64,000 bases of DNA from Allomyces macrogynus ATCC 38327 (lineage: Eukaryota; Blastocladiomycota; Blastocladiomycetes; Blastocladiales; Blastocladiaceae), in contig GG745377.1 of NCBI GenBank assembly GCA_000151295.1, positions 65,991-129,990 of the forward strand, read 5' to 3'. Below the pieces are notes generated by a model that saw only the letters and a list, made by a program, of their open reading frames with translations, was not told the DNA's origin and ran no database searches. Positions 44,162 to 55,071 of the stretch are shown here, piece by piece. A program made the translations under genes and the position numbers. Each line of letters opens with the position of its first letter. The stretch's first letter is position 1.

Positions 44162-47062
44162 ATGGACCCATCAAGCAGTTCTTCCGCGCCACCAAGTTTG
44201 CCAACCGCAGCTCCCGCCGATCGCAGCAACAGCCCGGATCGCAACGTCCATGATCACGCATTTCGCGTGGACGGGTTGGATGCACAAGCGCCCTCGTGGT
44301 CTGATCCGTCGCTCCTGCTTGCAGACTTGCTCGCAGGACTAGGCGCCAGCGTTGAAAATGGCCTGACCGACGCAGCTGTCGCTGAACGCGTCTCCTTGTA
44401 CGGCCGCAATACGCCTCCACCGTTGCGTGACACGGGCCGGTCGTCGTGGCGCATCATTGCGGGCGAACTCGGCGAGCCCATGAACATGTTGCTCGTCGCG
44501 GTTGCCGTCGCGTATTTTGCCGTGGGAGAACTCGGGGAAGCCCTGATCATGGCGTGTGCGTTTGGCACCATGATTGCGCTCGAAATCGCGACCGAACAAC
44601 GTGCGAAACGGCTCGTGCGTGACCTGGCGGCGTCGGCCGTGCCATGCAGCGTCACGGTCCGCCGTAACGCGCAATTGTGCATTCTCGAGGCCACGGTGCT
44701 CGTTCCGGGTGATGTGGTCTTGCTCGAGCGCGGGCAACGTGCGCCCGCCGACCTGCGCGTTGTCGAATCGCTGGATTTGGCCGTTGACGAGGCCACGTAC
44801 TCGGGCGATTCGGTGCCCGTCATGAAATATTCTGCCGAAGCGCACGATCCGGCAACAGGAGCCGATCACGGGCCGACCATGTTTGCACCGCACTTTGTGC
44901 CGGCCCAGGCGACGGTCCAGTCGGGCCGAGGTCCGTATCACTGTTTTATTGTTCGCGCAAATGGATAGTCATTAACGATTTCGTTGACGGGTGCCCAGGA
45001 ACATTTTTGGTCGTTGCCACTGGTGCCCGCACGCATCTCGCGCAAATGGGCGGCCTGGAGCCATCCAAGCAGCCGCCAACGCAGCTCGCATTATTCATGA
45101 AGCGCCTGGCCTTTTGGCTGGCCTGCGCCGTCGTCGTCATTGTGCTCGCCGTCATGGCCGGAGCCCTGGCGACGGGTGTGCCGTGGCACGAGGCCGTGCT
45201 CACGGGTCTCGTTCTCGCGTTTGCCACGATCCCTGAAGAATTGCCGCTCATGGTCAAGCTTGTTCTCGCATCCGCGGCATGGACACTCGGCCACGACCAG
45301 GTGCTCGTCCGCCGCCTCCGCGCAGCCGAGCACTCGGCGCGATTACCCATGGTGGTCACGGACAAAGACGGGCACCCTGACCGAGAACCGGCTCGTCGTC
45401 GATTGCGGCGTTTTGGTCGACGCGCATATCGTGCAAGACACGGCGCTGCATCGCGTCTGGGCACTCGCGAGCATTCCCGGTGGACCTGATGTGTTTGATC
45501 GCTCGATTCGCACCACGACGGCACCGGAACCGGCCGACGTGGCCGCCTGGGACGTGGTGCATGAAACGCCGCTCGACCCGGCAACAGCAACCAAGGAGAT
45601 TACGCGGCGCGACCCAGTCACGGGCCGAACCGTCCACGCACTCCGTGGCGCTCCCGAGCGGCTCGTCCAACTCGCGACCCACGTTCTCCTTGACATGGAC
45701 GCTGCGCGCACTTGCGACCCCGCTAACCTTGTCGATCTCGCCGTTCACATCACCCCCGACGTCCGCCGCGCCTTGCTTTCCGCGATCGAACGCCACGCCG
45801 CGCAGGGGCTCCGTCTCGTCGCATTCGGTCTGCGCGGCTCCGACCACGTCGTCTACGCCGGGAGCGTCGCCTTCCGTGACGCTGTACGTCCGGCGGCGCA
45901 CGACTGGATCAAGCACTGCCATGCGCGCGGCGTACACGTCGTCATGGCCACGGGCGACCACAACGCGACCGCGTTAGCCGTCGCGCGCGCCGTCGGGATC
46001 CCGGCTGCTGCCGTGCATTCGCGCATGACGCCCGCGGCCAAACTCGCGCTTGTCGAGGCCGCCAAGCAGGACGGGCACACGGTCGCGTTTATCGGCGACG
46101 GCGCGAATGACGGCGCCGCGCTCGCGGCCGCACACGTTGGGGTTGTGATGGCTGCTTCGCCCGTGGTCGCTGACAGTGCGGTCGACGCGGCCGACGTGAT
46201 TTGTCTCGGGACGAGTTTGGCGGGGCTCGTGCGCGCAATGCAAGAGGGTCGCCGCGCAGATGCGAATTTGCGCAAGGCCGTCGCGTTCTACCTCGGGTGC
46301 AAGGCCGCGCTCGTTGCGCTCGTAGCCGTGACCATGGGCGTGTTTGGCGCGTTCCCGTTCTCGGCCCTGCAGCTGATCGTGCTCGAGATTTCCATGGATG
46401 TCGGCGCGACTACTTTGTTTATGCTCGAGCCTGCCGACAAGTGGTCGCAGGGCGTCTACCCGCGCCGCATGGACCTGTCGCTTCCGTCGTACCGTGGGTC
46501 GCAGCTCGACCGGCAGCCGTCGTACGGGACCGTTGTGCCGTCGTCGTCGCGCGGTCGCAACAGTGTGTCAAGCAGCGGTAGCAGCAGTCGTCTCGCCAAG
46601 CCCGACCCGGTGCCATCCAGTACCCCGCCGCCCTCGCTCGGTATTGGCGGGTGGATTGCCGGCGCCGCGGTGACCATGTTTGCCGCGGTCCTGATCGCGT
46701 ACACGTGGGGCGCTGAATTTGTGGTTGGCGCGTCGCCAGCCATGGCGCAATCGCTTGCGTTCACGACATGGCTTCTCGCGCACGTTGTGCTCGCGTACTC
46801 GCTGCGGTCGCTCTCGGTGCCGCTGCGATTGCATGGATTGCGGTCCACGGGTATCGCGATTTGGTTGGTGGCTGTGATTGCGGTTCTGGGCGTTGCCTTT
46901 GTCATTGCGCCTGAGCTCGGTGTGGCCGCCCCGCGCGAGGCGCTCGTGTTTTGTATCGCCTGCAGTATGCTTCCGCTTAGTTTGGACGTTGTGCGCGAGG
47001 TGAAATGGCGGTTCGCCGCGGCGGTCGCGGACGAAGACCGGGCGCCGTTGCTGGAGGCGTAG
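44162..47062 (+). CDS. P-type cation-transporting ATPase with a frameshift at the phosphorylation site
   Basis: Ion pump of the P-type ATPase superfamily. Exon 1 is 44162..44930, then a 68-base intron (GTCCGT..CAG), exon 2 from 44999 to 47062. Landmarks: a cation-ATPase N-terminal domain (GLTDAAVAERVSLYGRNTPP), TM1-2, actuator domain with YSGDSVPV in place of the usual TGES, TM4 with ATIPEELPLMVKLVLA, phosphorylation site, ALRGAPERLVQLA, MATGDHNATA, the hinge GDGANDGAALAAAHVGV, and C-terminal helices with a Ser-rich loop (about 770-830). At DKTGTLTEN one extra G (45367) separates GACAAA from ACGGGCACCCTGACC and shifts the frame. Skipping it gives 943 residues. Without it the protein ends soon after 45366. 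Ion specificity cannot be read; PEELP and YSGDS are typical of poorly characterised calcium-ATPase-like pumps. Confidence 0.88.
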
Positions 47063-49004
47063 ACGATAAACATGGTTGACTTGTTGCCTGCATCACCTTA
47101 CCTCTCTTCCACCACCCCACCGACCCAAATCAGCCGTCCGCTTCCATTTAGGTGGAGGACGCCTAGACTCGCCGGCGCGGTCGCTCTCAGTACCAATGGC
47201 GTTCAACGATCTGTCTGACCTTCAAAGCATCACTTCATCGGTGGAGCTAGACAATCCTCAAAACTTGTTACTGCAGCATTCGATGGGGACTGTGAGAGAC
47301 TGAGCGAGGCCCGCTTTCTGTGTTCCTTTGCCGTGCAATCGTTCCCACACGAGCACGTCAACCAAGTGTTTACTGTCAGCATCTTGCTTGACGCGTCTCA
47401 AGCGCTGATTTGTTCGCGAAAGACGCGACCTTGCATCTCGCGCTCGCTGGTTTCTTGCCACCGTTAGCGTACGACTGCCGAACTACCGGAGAATCACCAA
47501 TCAATGCCGACGACCACCACGATCAGTGCTTACGATATGAGCATGCCGTCACCACCACCTCCTCCGCAGCCGTTCGGAGATTATGACGCGAAGCCCACCA
47601 TCAACATGGCCGTCAACATCAGTCTCGTTGCAGCTTCGCAAGCCATGACTGTTGCTGCCAGTGCACGCACACCAATGCGTTGATCGCTTACGAGCACGAA
47701 TGCGCCATGATCGGCAACACCTAGGCGCCAAATCTGATGAAATGAATTTCGCCCCCCGGTCCGACTTGATAATTGATTACAAGTCTGATGCACCTGCTTC
47801 CAGCAGAACACCATCGTGAAAAGGAAAAATGGAAGCCTCACGCTCGTTGTTTAGCTCCTTGGTTCGTGTCTCGAGGTGCTCCATTTTGGCTTGCGCGCCC
47901 GCGATTTGCGCACACCTTGCACCAACTTCGCCCGCTTCGCCTTTGGATCGCAATCACTTGGCCCAGCCGTGCGGGTGCGCTTTTTCTTGTTCGCTGCTGT
48001 CGCTTTGAGCGCCGCTGAATACATTGACGCCGACTTGAGCGTTGGAAATGGCACACTACATTGTAATGAAGTCAAAACCTGGTTAGAGACTTCATCGTCC
48101 ATGGATGCGTTGGAAACTGTATTGCACTCGAATCGTTCATATTTAGACGAGACTAATTGAGGGCAAGGAAGAGCGTCATCAGACACCGGAACATTATTGG
48201 TCGCGTTCATTTGCAGAATGAGCTGGGTGCCGTCACTTCCAGCAGGCATGGCCAGACCATCAGCATCCCGATCACCACCACTATTAGGTGCTCGGACTGC
48301 ATCCGTAGCAGACAGACTCGAGCCATGGAGGGCACGTTGATGTTCTTTGAGAGTGTGCGGCTCTTGGGCTGTAAAAGATGGCGGCTTGGCACAGGCTACC
48401 TTAGCTGCATTCGTCGATGCAGCATCAAATTGTAACTCGGCCGAAAACGGCGTCAAGCTCTCTTGAAGACTCTCGAAATAGTTTGGGAAAAGCTCCTTCA
48501 GAGCGATCGAAATGACATGCTCGGAATATGCCGTTGAATTGAAGGTTCTGACGACATCAGCGTCACGACAGAAGGCGGAGCAAGCCCCAGTCCCCATGAC
48601 GCCGTGGCGACTTGCCGATGAATGCAAGCGGCCACACCGGTGACCTGGGCCCGCGTCTCGGGTAGCCAGAACGATTATTCTCGCTCGAGTCGGGACATCG
48701 CGACCTGGTCCAGGTCGTCATTGGTCTCAAGTCGATGATGGGCGTGTGACGCATGCGATCGGGGAACTGACGTGGTTCGTTGCAATGAAAGTGCGTTTCT
48801 GCGTGCAACTTAATCGATTTTTTCTTCACGCGACAAGGAGCAGATTTGCGAGAAGACGTGGCCAACAGGCATCATTTAGCCACATGCGGCACCACGTCAC
48901 ACTTTCCCTTTGTCGTCTTCATCAGCACGGGTTGTCATCGACGCCGCGAATCGTCCCACTTCTCCTGGATTCGCACCTCACTTGCCGTAGCCAGCTGCAA
49001 TATT
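47063..49004. other. Intergenic, 1.9 kb, one hypothetical ORF
   Basis: Between the ATPase and the AIG2-like gene. Two small plus ORFs (47196-47303 and about 47504-47680, the latter with a PPPPPQ run) and one longer minus ORF (47851-48627, separate entry) are present. GC is lower than in flanking genes. Confidence 0.4.
47851..48627 (-). CDS. Hypothetical basic-tailed protein
   Basis: A 258-residue minus ORF without introns. The first third contains EHVISIALKELFPNYFESLQ, a plausible helix. The middle is Ser/Asp/Thr-rich. The end is basic, with KKKRTRT and PKAKRAKLVQGVRKSRARKP, resembling nuclear localisation signals. No family is recognised. It sits in DNA of lower GC than the housekeeping genes, where long ORFs arise less easily by chance. 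Confidence 0.4.
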   Translation of the reverse strand: MHSSASRHGVMGTGACSAFCRDADVVRTFNSTAYSEHVISIALKELFPNYFESLQESLTPFSAELQFDAASTNAAKVACAKPPSFTAQEPHTLKEHQRALHGSSLSATDAVRAPNSGGDRDADGLAMPAGSDGTQLILQMNATNNVPVSDDALPCPQLVSSKYERFECNTVSNASMDDEVSNQVLTSLQCSVPFPTLKSASMYSAALKATAANKKKRTRTAGPSDCDPKAKRAKLVQGVRKSRARKPKWSTSRHEPRS

Positions 49005-49619
49005 ATGGCAATCGCGTCCTTTGTCTACGGAACGCTCATGGACCCGACCGTCTGGCGGCGCGTCACAAATGGCGCAGCACGCAAAGTGACGCCTGCTGTG
49101 ATTCGAGTATGAACCTCAAAATCGACGGCCAGTCCATGTTCTCCATGGTTGATCTAATTAGTTGACAGGGGTACCGCCGCTACCAAGTCAAGCACGGTTA
49201 CTACCCGGGCATCCTGCGCACGTTTGACGACAATGACCTGGTGCACGGCTTGCTAGTCATGTTTGACGCGCAAGGGACGGTCGATGCTCTGGACCGGTTT
49301 GAAACGGAGGTATTTCATCGTATTTCACCTTCCACTTGTCGATCGACTCCAGTCTGACGGCCCACGTCTGCAGATGTACATGCGCGTTCCCGTTCAGGCC
49401 GAGACTGGCACTGTTCCAACAGCGCTGCCTACCTCGCTTCTCGCGGCCATTAAGCCGGAATGCGCACCCACCCACTCTACCCCGGCCTTTCACGCTGCTG
49501 AAGTGTACGTGTGGGTCGATGGCGAGCATCTCCTGGACATGACGGGCGCTGATTGGAGCTACGACGAGTTTTGCGCCTCGCAACGCCGCGAGTTTGATGC
49601 GGAAATGGCCCAAAAGTAG
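49005..49619 (+). CDS. AIG2-like gamma-glutamylcyclotransferase family protein
   Basis: Three phase-0 exons, 49005..49106, 49169..49309 and 49374..49619, give 162 residues. The N-terminal FVYGTLMDPTVWRRV is the family substrate-binding loop; GYRRYQVKHGYYPGIL, LVHGLLVMFDAQGTVDALDR and FETE follow, with the general-acid Glu in that last motif region. Then MYMRVPVQ, EVYVWVDGEHLL and a DWSYDEFC segment close the small beta-barrel fold. The family releases 5-oxoproline from gamma-glutamyl compounds or acts on gamma-glutamylamines; the exact substrate cannot be told. Introns of 62 and 64 bases have GTATGA and GTATTT donors. Confidence 0.85.
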
Positions 49620-51091
49620 AATTGAATGGTTTGCAATTCTTGGCCACATTGTCAGGGCGCAACCAGCACAACCAACACCAGGGGTTCTCAACCAACACCA
49701 CCATTTCAATTCCCGCGCCCTCTTCGCCTCGGGGCTTGGTGGTCGATCGCATTGCCCCTGTCATGAGTTGCACGATGGCGTTACGCCACCACGCACACGC
49801 AGCAAGCCTTGGTTTCACTCCAAGTTGCACAATGCTGTCACCAGGAGGTCGCACAAGGCTTGCCGCCATGGTCAAGTTGGTTCGAGGGTGACCATGGTTG
49901 CAGGCCTTCAAGGAATATGTATATTTCCTCGCGGCGCCCCCAGAGCACATGGTGGGCAATCCACCTCGCTCTGTTATATTTATCTAGGCGTCTGCCTGAA
50001 CGGCAAACAACTTTAAGACAACGAAAGCTCAATATTTTGATCTTCTCTTTCACTTCTCCACCCGCTCAGAGTATGGGCAGCAGCGATGCCAGCACGGAAT
50101 GGATGTGCCAGCCTGTAAGCGGATTCGCATGGCGTGGGCGATCAGAGCTTGTCCAGTGTCGAACCTGCGTGAAGCAAGCGGTCGCTTATGCTGAGGAAAG
50201 CGTGGCGCAGCATGCATTTCCCGCTGCTAAGAACGCTTCCTGTCAGCGCTCACGGGTTTTGTGCAAACTGGATGTAGTGAGGACTCTGCAACCTGGATGG
50301 CAGTGTTTTTCCCTAGCATCGCCAAACCCAAACGCACTCAAGATATGATGGCGGCCACAAAATAAAGCGCGTGGATTGAATTTCCAGAGATGGGTACAGC
50401 ATTCAGCAAGAGGAACACGACAGGCTTTTCGCACGGCCCAGATTTTCCATTTTCGCTGTGACGCTTCGCCCATTTGCCCTCTCCAATGATTAACGCCTCC
50501 AAAGACATCAGCAAAGGTGCCGCCATATGCAATGCCAGCCCCATACAAGTACCAAGGGCTCCAAAGAGAGGATTCAGCTGCCGTCGGATCTCTTCTCTGT
50601 GCAACCTGCGGCCTGTGGAGCGCCGGAGAGTGCCAAAATCTCGTTGCACTCTCCGGATGTGGGTGCCACCGCAAGCAGGTTCTGTTTTTCCGGCCTGCTG
50701 CCTGCCTCCCTGCTGCCACAAACTGCACGGATGTGAGCGACGCACGCGAACGTGTCTTGTGTCTTGCTCCACCACTCTGTCCGCCTCGACGCATCCTCGC
50801 CAGCGCGCAGCAAGCACTTTCGGGTGCACGCTCCGTGGTCGCGTTTGCACGCATCGGCTGGCCGAAGTACCTGGAGAGAATCAGCCCACCAGGCCGAACC
50901 AGTGTCTGCGCGTCTGCTCACGGCTCGACCCAAGCGCGTCGTCGACGACGGGGTCAATATAAAGCCCGTGGCGCCCGCGTCTCATCGCATTCGGCACAAC
51001 AGAAAAAGAACTCTCTTGAAAGCAACAGCGAGCTAAAACGGCACACTTCAAGATACGACGAGAACCAACCACACCCATCGAACCCACGTCA
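49620..51091. other. Intergenic, 1.5 kb, with weak ORFs
   Basis: Between the AIG2-like gene and the glycine-rich-domain gene. A minus ORF ending at 50338 has two hydrophobic stretches (LFGALGTCMGLALHMAAPLL and PVVFLLLNAVPI) and might be the 3' part of an unrecognised membrane protein, but I cannot build a start. A plus ORF at about 50072-50345 is Cys/Ser-rich and unassigned. A TATA-like box lies at 50958. Confidence 0.35.
50958..50963 (+). promoter_or_regulatory. TATA-like box upstream of the glycine-rich-domain gene
   Basis: The string caatataaagcccg contains TATAAA 134 bases before the ATG at 51092, a plausible core-promoter distance given a 5' UTR of about 100 bases. It is sequence match only. 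Confidence 0.35.
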
Positions 51092-53296
51092 ATGGAGACT
51101 GCAGCTGGCGTGCCAACCAAGGCCCCACCAAATTACGACCATTTTCAGAACACGACAACTGGCGCGCCGCCCGTCGATGCTACTGCCGGCGACTCGGCGG
51201 TGACAAGCGATGCGGGTCCGGCCGTTTTGTCAACCCAGGCCGAGGCGACACCTGTCGTCGTCGATTCGTGCGTGACGCAAGTGCGGTGCGAAGCGCATCT
51301 CCGCATTCTCGGCGCGTTCCAAGCATTGCAGGCACAAGACGATGAGATCGCCGACTTGTACGTTCACGTCACTGCAGTTTCCGAGCGACGGGCTGACACT
51401 GACCGCACTATCGCCGAAGGACGTTCTTGTGCCGCGGCGAGATCCGTTACGAGGCGTGGATGCGCGCGCTTGCGCGCGAGATCCAAAACGACCCGCGGCT
51501 CATCGCCGAACCCCCAATTCCACCCGTCGACGTGGCGATGTTCTGGTTTGCACACATGGTTCGGGCGATTGCTTGCTCTTCTCTTGATGCCCGGCTTGTT
51601 GACACAGTGGGCGATATGAATAGCTCTCGCCGATTCGCTACAACGACGACATGAACCGGCTGTTTGGCGCGCAGATTCTGGATGTGGCCTTTCCGCTCGA
51701 GCGCATGGTTCGCTTTCCTCGACAGCACTATTTAAAAAGCGCCGAACGGCTTCAACTGACCGAAGGCGGACCGAGTAGGCGCGCCAAATCCACCAGGGCG
51801 CGTGGTGCAAGGCCTCACACGACTTTTGGTACTTCAAGGTGTCGCGCTCCATGACCTACGGTGCGACGCCGTGGACCGTCGAGTCGCTCGTGCCGTTGCA
51901 CGTGCACTGCCCGAAATGCACGCTCGCGCTCGAGCCCGACGCCGATGCGTTCCTGAGGTACCGGTTCAACGGGCAGCAACTGACGTGCGGCGCCTGCTCG
52001 ACCGTCTTTTCCGTTAACGAAGTCTCGACGCACCGGTTCCTCGACGAGATCAAGGCCGCTCTGGCCGCGGGCGGGCCCTACACGGCGCTGCCGGGCGTAC
52101 ACATTGACCCAACAACGCGCGTCTGGAGCGGCATCAATGGGGTATCGGAGCTGGCGCTCCTCTTGGACGATTCGAGCTGGGCCTCGCTGTTTGCGCCCGA
52201 GATCGAGGACCGGCTGCCAGTATGGGAAACGGTCGCGACGGCAGCTGTGCGCCCGTCGTTCCGCGCGGCTCAGAACCACCTGGCTAACAAGAACCTGTAC
52301 CGCAGTCTGATTGCCGCGTACCGCGACATTCCCAACGGCCCGTGGTCCATGGACTTGGTGCAGGCCGTGCTGCGGCAGCGCGAGTTTACGCGCAAAATGG
52401 CCGCGACCGAGTACTCGGACCGCACGCGCCGGATCGCGACGCAGGCCACGGTCCGGTACCACAAGTTGATGCTAATGCTCGCCAAGAACCGCGGCATGTT
52501 CATGGTCCCGACGCTCGACATTGATCTCGCCTGGCACACGCACCAGCTGCACCCGCGGCGGTACGCGGCGTATACCTACGAGAAGCTCGGTGCCGTGCTC
52601 AACCACGACGACACGATCGAGTCGCCGCGGCTCAAGCAAGGGTTCACCAAGACGGCGCACGTGTGGCGCTCCATGTTCAACGAGCCGTACGCGTGCGACG
52701 CTGCATTCCGGTCGTACTGGACTCCCGCCAAGGTCGCGGTCGCGACCGTTGCGGCGCCCGTCATGCTTCCGCTGCTGATGCGGCACGCGTCCAAGCACAA
52801 GGCCGCCGTCAACAAGAAGGGCGGGTGCGTGGCTCTTCCCGGCACTGCCGTACCACCACAGCAGCTGCGTCGTGCGTTTGCGATGCGCCCACGCAGTGCC
52901 GTCACCGCGCCCGGCGCGCCGAAAAAGGACAAGAAACGCGAGTCGAATGCCGCCACCGACCATGACGATTCGCGCGCCTACCCGCCCACGATGCCCATCT
53001 TTTTTTACAGCGCGTGCGCCATGACCACGACCTATTTCGCGGCCGCCGCGTGCGCCGGGTTGGGCGTGCCTGACCGGGGCTCGTCAGTCGGCGGCGTCGT
53101 GTCGTGCGGGTCGTGCGGGTCGTTTGGGGGCGCCGGGTGCGGCGGAGCGGGTGGGGCCTCGTGCGGCGGAGATGTTGGGACACCATTGGGCGGTGGTGGG
53201 TGCGGCAGCGGCGGTTGTGGCGGTGGTGGCGATTCTGGCGGCGGCGGTGGGTGTGGAGGAGGGTGCGGTGGCGGTTGTGGTGGCGGATGCGGTTGA
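51092..53296 (+). CDS. Glycine-rich domain-containing protein (DUF1399/GRDP-like)
   Basis: Four exons, 51092..51357, 51420..51558, 51624..51707 and 51779..53296, give 668 residues. After a Thr/Ala-rich N-terminus, the DUF1399 region runs from about 70 to 470: VRCEAHLRILGAFQAL, FLCRGEIRYEAWMRALAREI, IPPVDVAMFWFAHM, SPIRYNDDMNRLF, HQGAWCKASHDFWYFKVSRS and the hallmark VPTLDIDLAWHTHQLHP near 410. A second CxxC pair (HCPKCTLALE, TCGACSTVF) lies near 205-245. The C-terminal tail is unusual: a Lys-rich segment, a hydrophobic stretch (FFYSACAMTTTYFAAAACAG), then about 80 residues made almost only of Gly and Cys. The first intron restores LTFLCRGEIRYEAWM exactly, and all four exons sum in frame. Family function is poorly known; plant members affect growth and stress responses. 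Confidence 0.85.
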
Positions 53297-53819
53297 GAAA
53301 GACGCCATGTCGGCCAAAGGGTTGTGCGTCTCCGTTGACAACCACGGTCAGTGTTGTGGTTAAGAAGTAGATGTACATTATCCTCCTTGAAATCTAAGAC
53401 GTTCTCAGTGTTTCTGGCTGCGTTGGCTGTGCACAGTTTGATGGCGAAATCATTCAGCTTCAGGCCGTACTGACTCGTTCGAATCGGTCCTATTCAACAA
53501 TCAACACGGGTTGCTGTCACCATCCACGTCCTTGTCGCTTGCCATGCATTGTTGACAACTGGCCGTCTTCGGCTGTCGTGAGAAAAGGGTTCGCACAGTG
53601 CAAACATGGTTCGATGGATCGACCAGGACCAGGAACGCGACAAAAAGGCGATTGCGCCAGTGTCTCCTTTTATTCCATGTCCAGGAGATGGCTCGACTGG
53701 TGCAGGTACAGGACGCGGTTGATGTCAGTGAGCGGGAGATCGTGCATGCCACTTGCGCCCAGCTGGCATTGGTCGGTCAAGGCAAAGCAATCTGTGCGTC
53801 GGGTGGACAACGGGCACGA
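53297..53819. other. Convergent intergenic region
   Basis: About 520 bases between the stop codons of the glycine-rich-domain gene and PIGP. Lower GC, no recognised feature. Confidence 0.4.
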
Positions 53820-54369
53820 TTAGCACGCAGTGCGCAAGCCGCCGCAAGATGGCTCAGGGATGGCAAACAAACCGGTGATAGTTTCGACCGAGTCCCAAGC
53901 CGGCGTTTGGCGCAAGAACTGGGCTTGCTGGTAGATGAGAACGAAACCAAGCGTGACCACGACCCATGCCGGTATTGCGAGCGCCCACCATCTAAACGAG
54001 CAAGCAGCATCGATCAATCAGAAATAATCGAAAAGTCGCGCATCAGTTTTTGTCGGTCATTATCGGAGCTCGTACGTACCGGTCAGGAAAGTAGTAAATT
54101 CCAAGAGCATGGAGCGCTGCGTCCGGCAAGAACGCCCAGGCAACAAAGACGAGCCAGGCCAGCATCGACACGGCATAGATGACAAAGCCGTAATATTCGG
54201 CACGGAGCTCATCGTGATCTAGTCCAGATGCCAGTGCAGCCACGTCTCCAGGTCGAAGAACATATTGTGAATGGTCGCTGTTGCTGGCGGCGATTGGCTC
54301 ATTGGCGAGACGTGGTCTTTGCGGGCGTGATGGCAACGAGTGGGGCGCTCGCGGGCTGGACATGGCCAT
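53820..54369 (-). CDS. PIGP: PIG-P, subunit of GPI N-acetylglucosaminyltransferase
   Basis: Small ER membrane subunit of the complex that adds GlcNAc to phosphatidylinositol in the first step of GPI-anchor synthesis. Exons 54080..54369 and 53820..53991 (88-base intron, GTACGT..TAG) give 153 residues. After about 60 disordered residues the family domain appears: EYYGFVIYAVSMLAWLVFVA (first helix), WAFLPDAALHALGIYYFPDR, then across the intron WWALAIPAWVVVTLGFVLIY (second helix). The junction restores PDRWWALAIP, matching the PDRYWALAIP motif. The soluble end (DSVETITGLFAIPEP) is also conserved in kind. The start at 54369 is chosen as the first Met after a non-family upstream extension. Confidence 0.9.
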
Positions 54370-55071
54370 GGTTGTCGGTATGTTGAATTTCCGCAGCCTG
54401 GGCAGTTCTTTGCGGGGAGTGGGGCAGCGGAGACCGCTATCATATACAAATTTGGTCCATGCTGTTGTGTTCTGGTACTGCGTGTGCTGCAATCCACGGC
54501 CTCTCGGTTTCGGTTTGTTTTGGCCGTTGCACAGTGATGGGCTCAAGGCCAAAACGACGGGGGAAACGGCTACGGAAAGAGCAACGAGGCTGCGATGAGC
54601 AACGAGAACGTAGTCGTCGCGAAGCGGGGCGTGGGGCTGTTGTCAGAGTGAAGAATGTTTTGTCGGACAGGTGTGGAGCGATCCAAACAGGGCGCAGCCA
54701 CAAAAGCGCGTGACAACCACGATCCTCTCTCCACCACGACTCGCCCGCCGCCAGCGCTCCAGTTCTTGGGTGGCACGGCACGCAGCCGTGCGCGAGCAGG
54801 CCTGATCGCCCCCGCTCGATTGCGCTGCAAACGCAAGACAACAGCAGAGCGCGGCCAGAAGCATTGCGTCTATTGGTGGTGCAAAATGTGCGATTCTTCT
54901 CCTGGCCGGCTCCGAAAGCATCAGGGACGAAACAATGCGAGAGGGGCAATACGAGGGCAATACAGAATAAACACGGCGCACACGAGCGCCAACTAGGCCA
55001 TGTGGAAGACGTGGAGCGACGGCCTAGGTCGAACGAATCCGGTCAGTCCAAGTGCACGAGCTGATCTGCGG
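54370..55071. other. Intergenic, PIGP promoter and DIP2 3' flank
   Basis: About 700 bases between two minus-strand genes. ORFs on both strands under 170 residues have no recognised motifs. It should contain the PIGP promoter and the DIP2 3' UTR. Confidence 0.4.
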
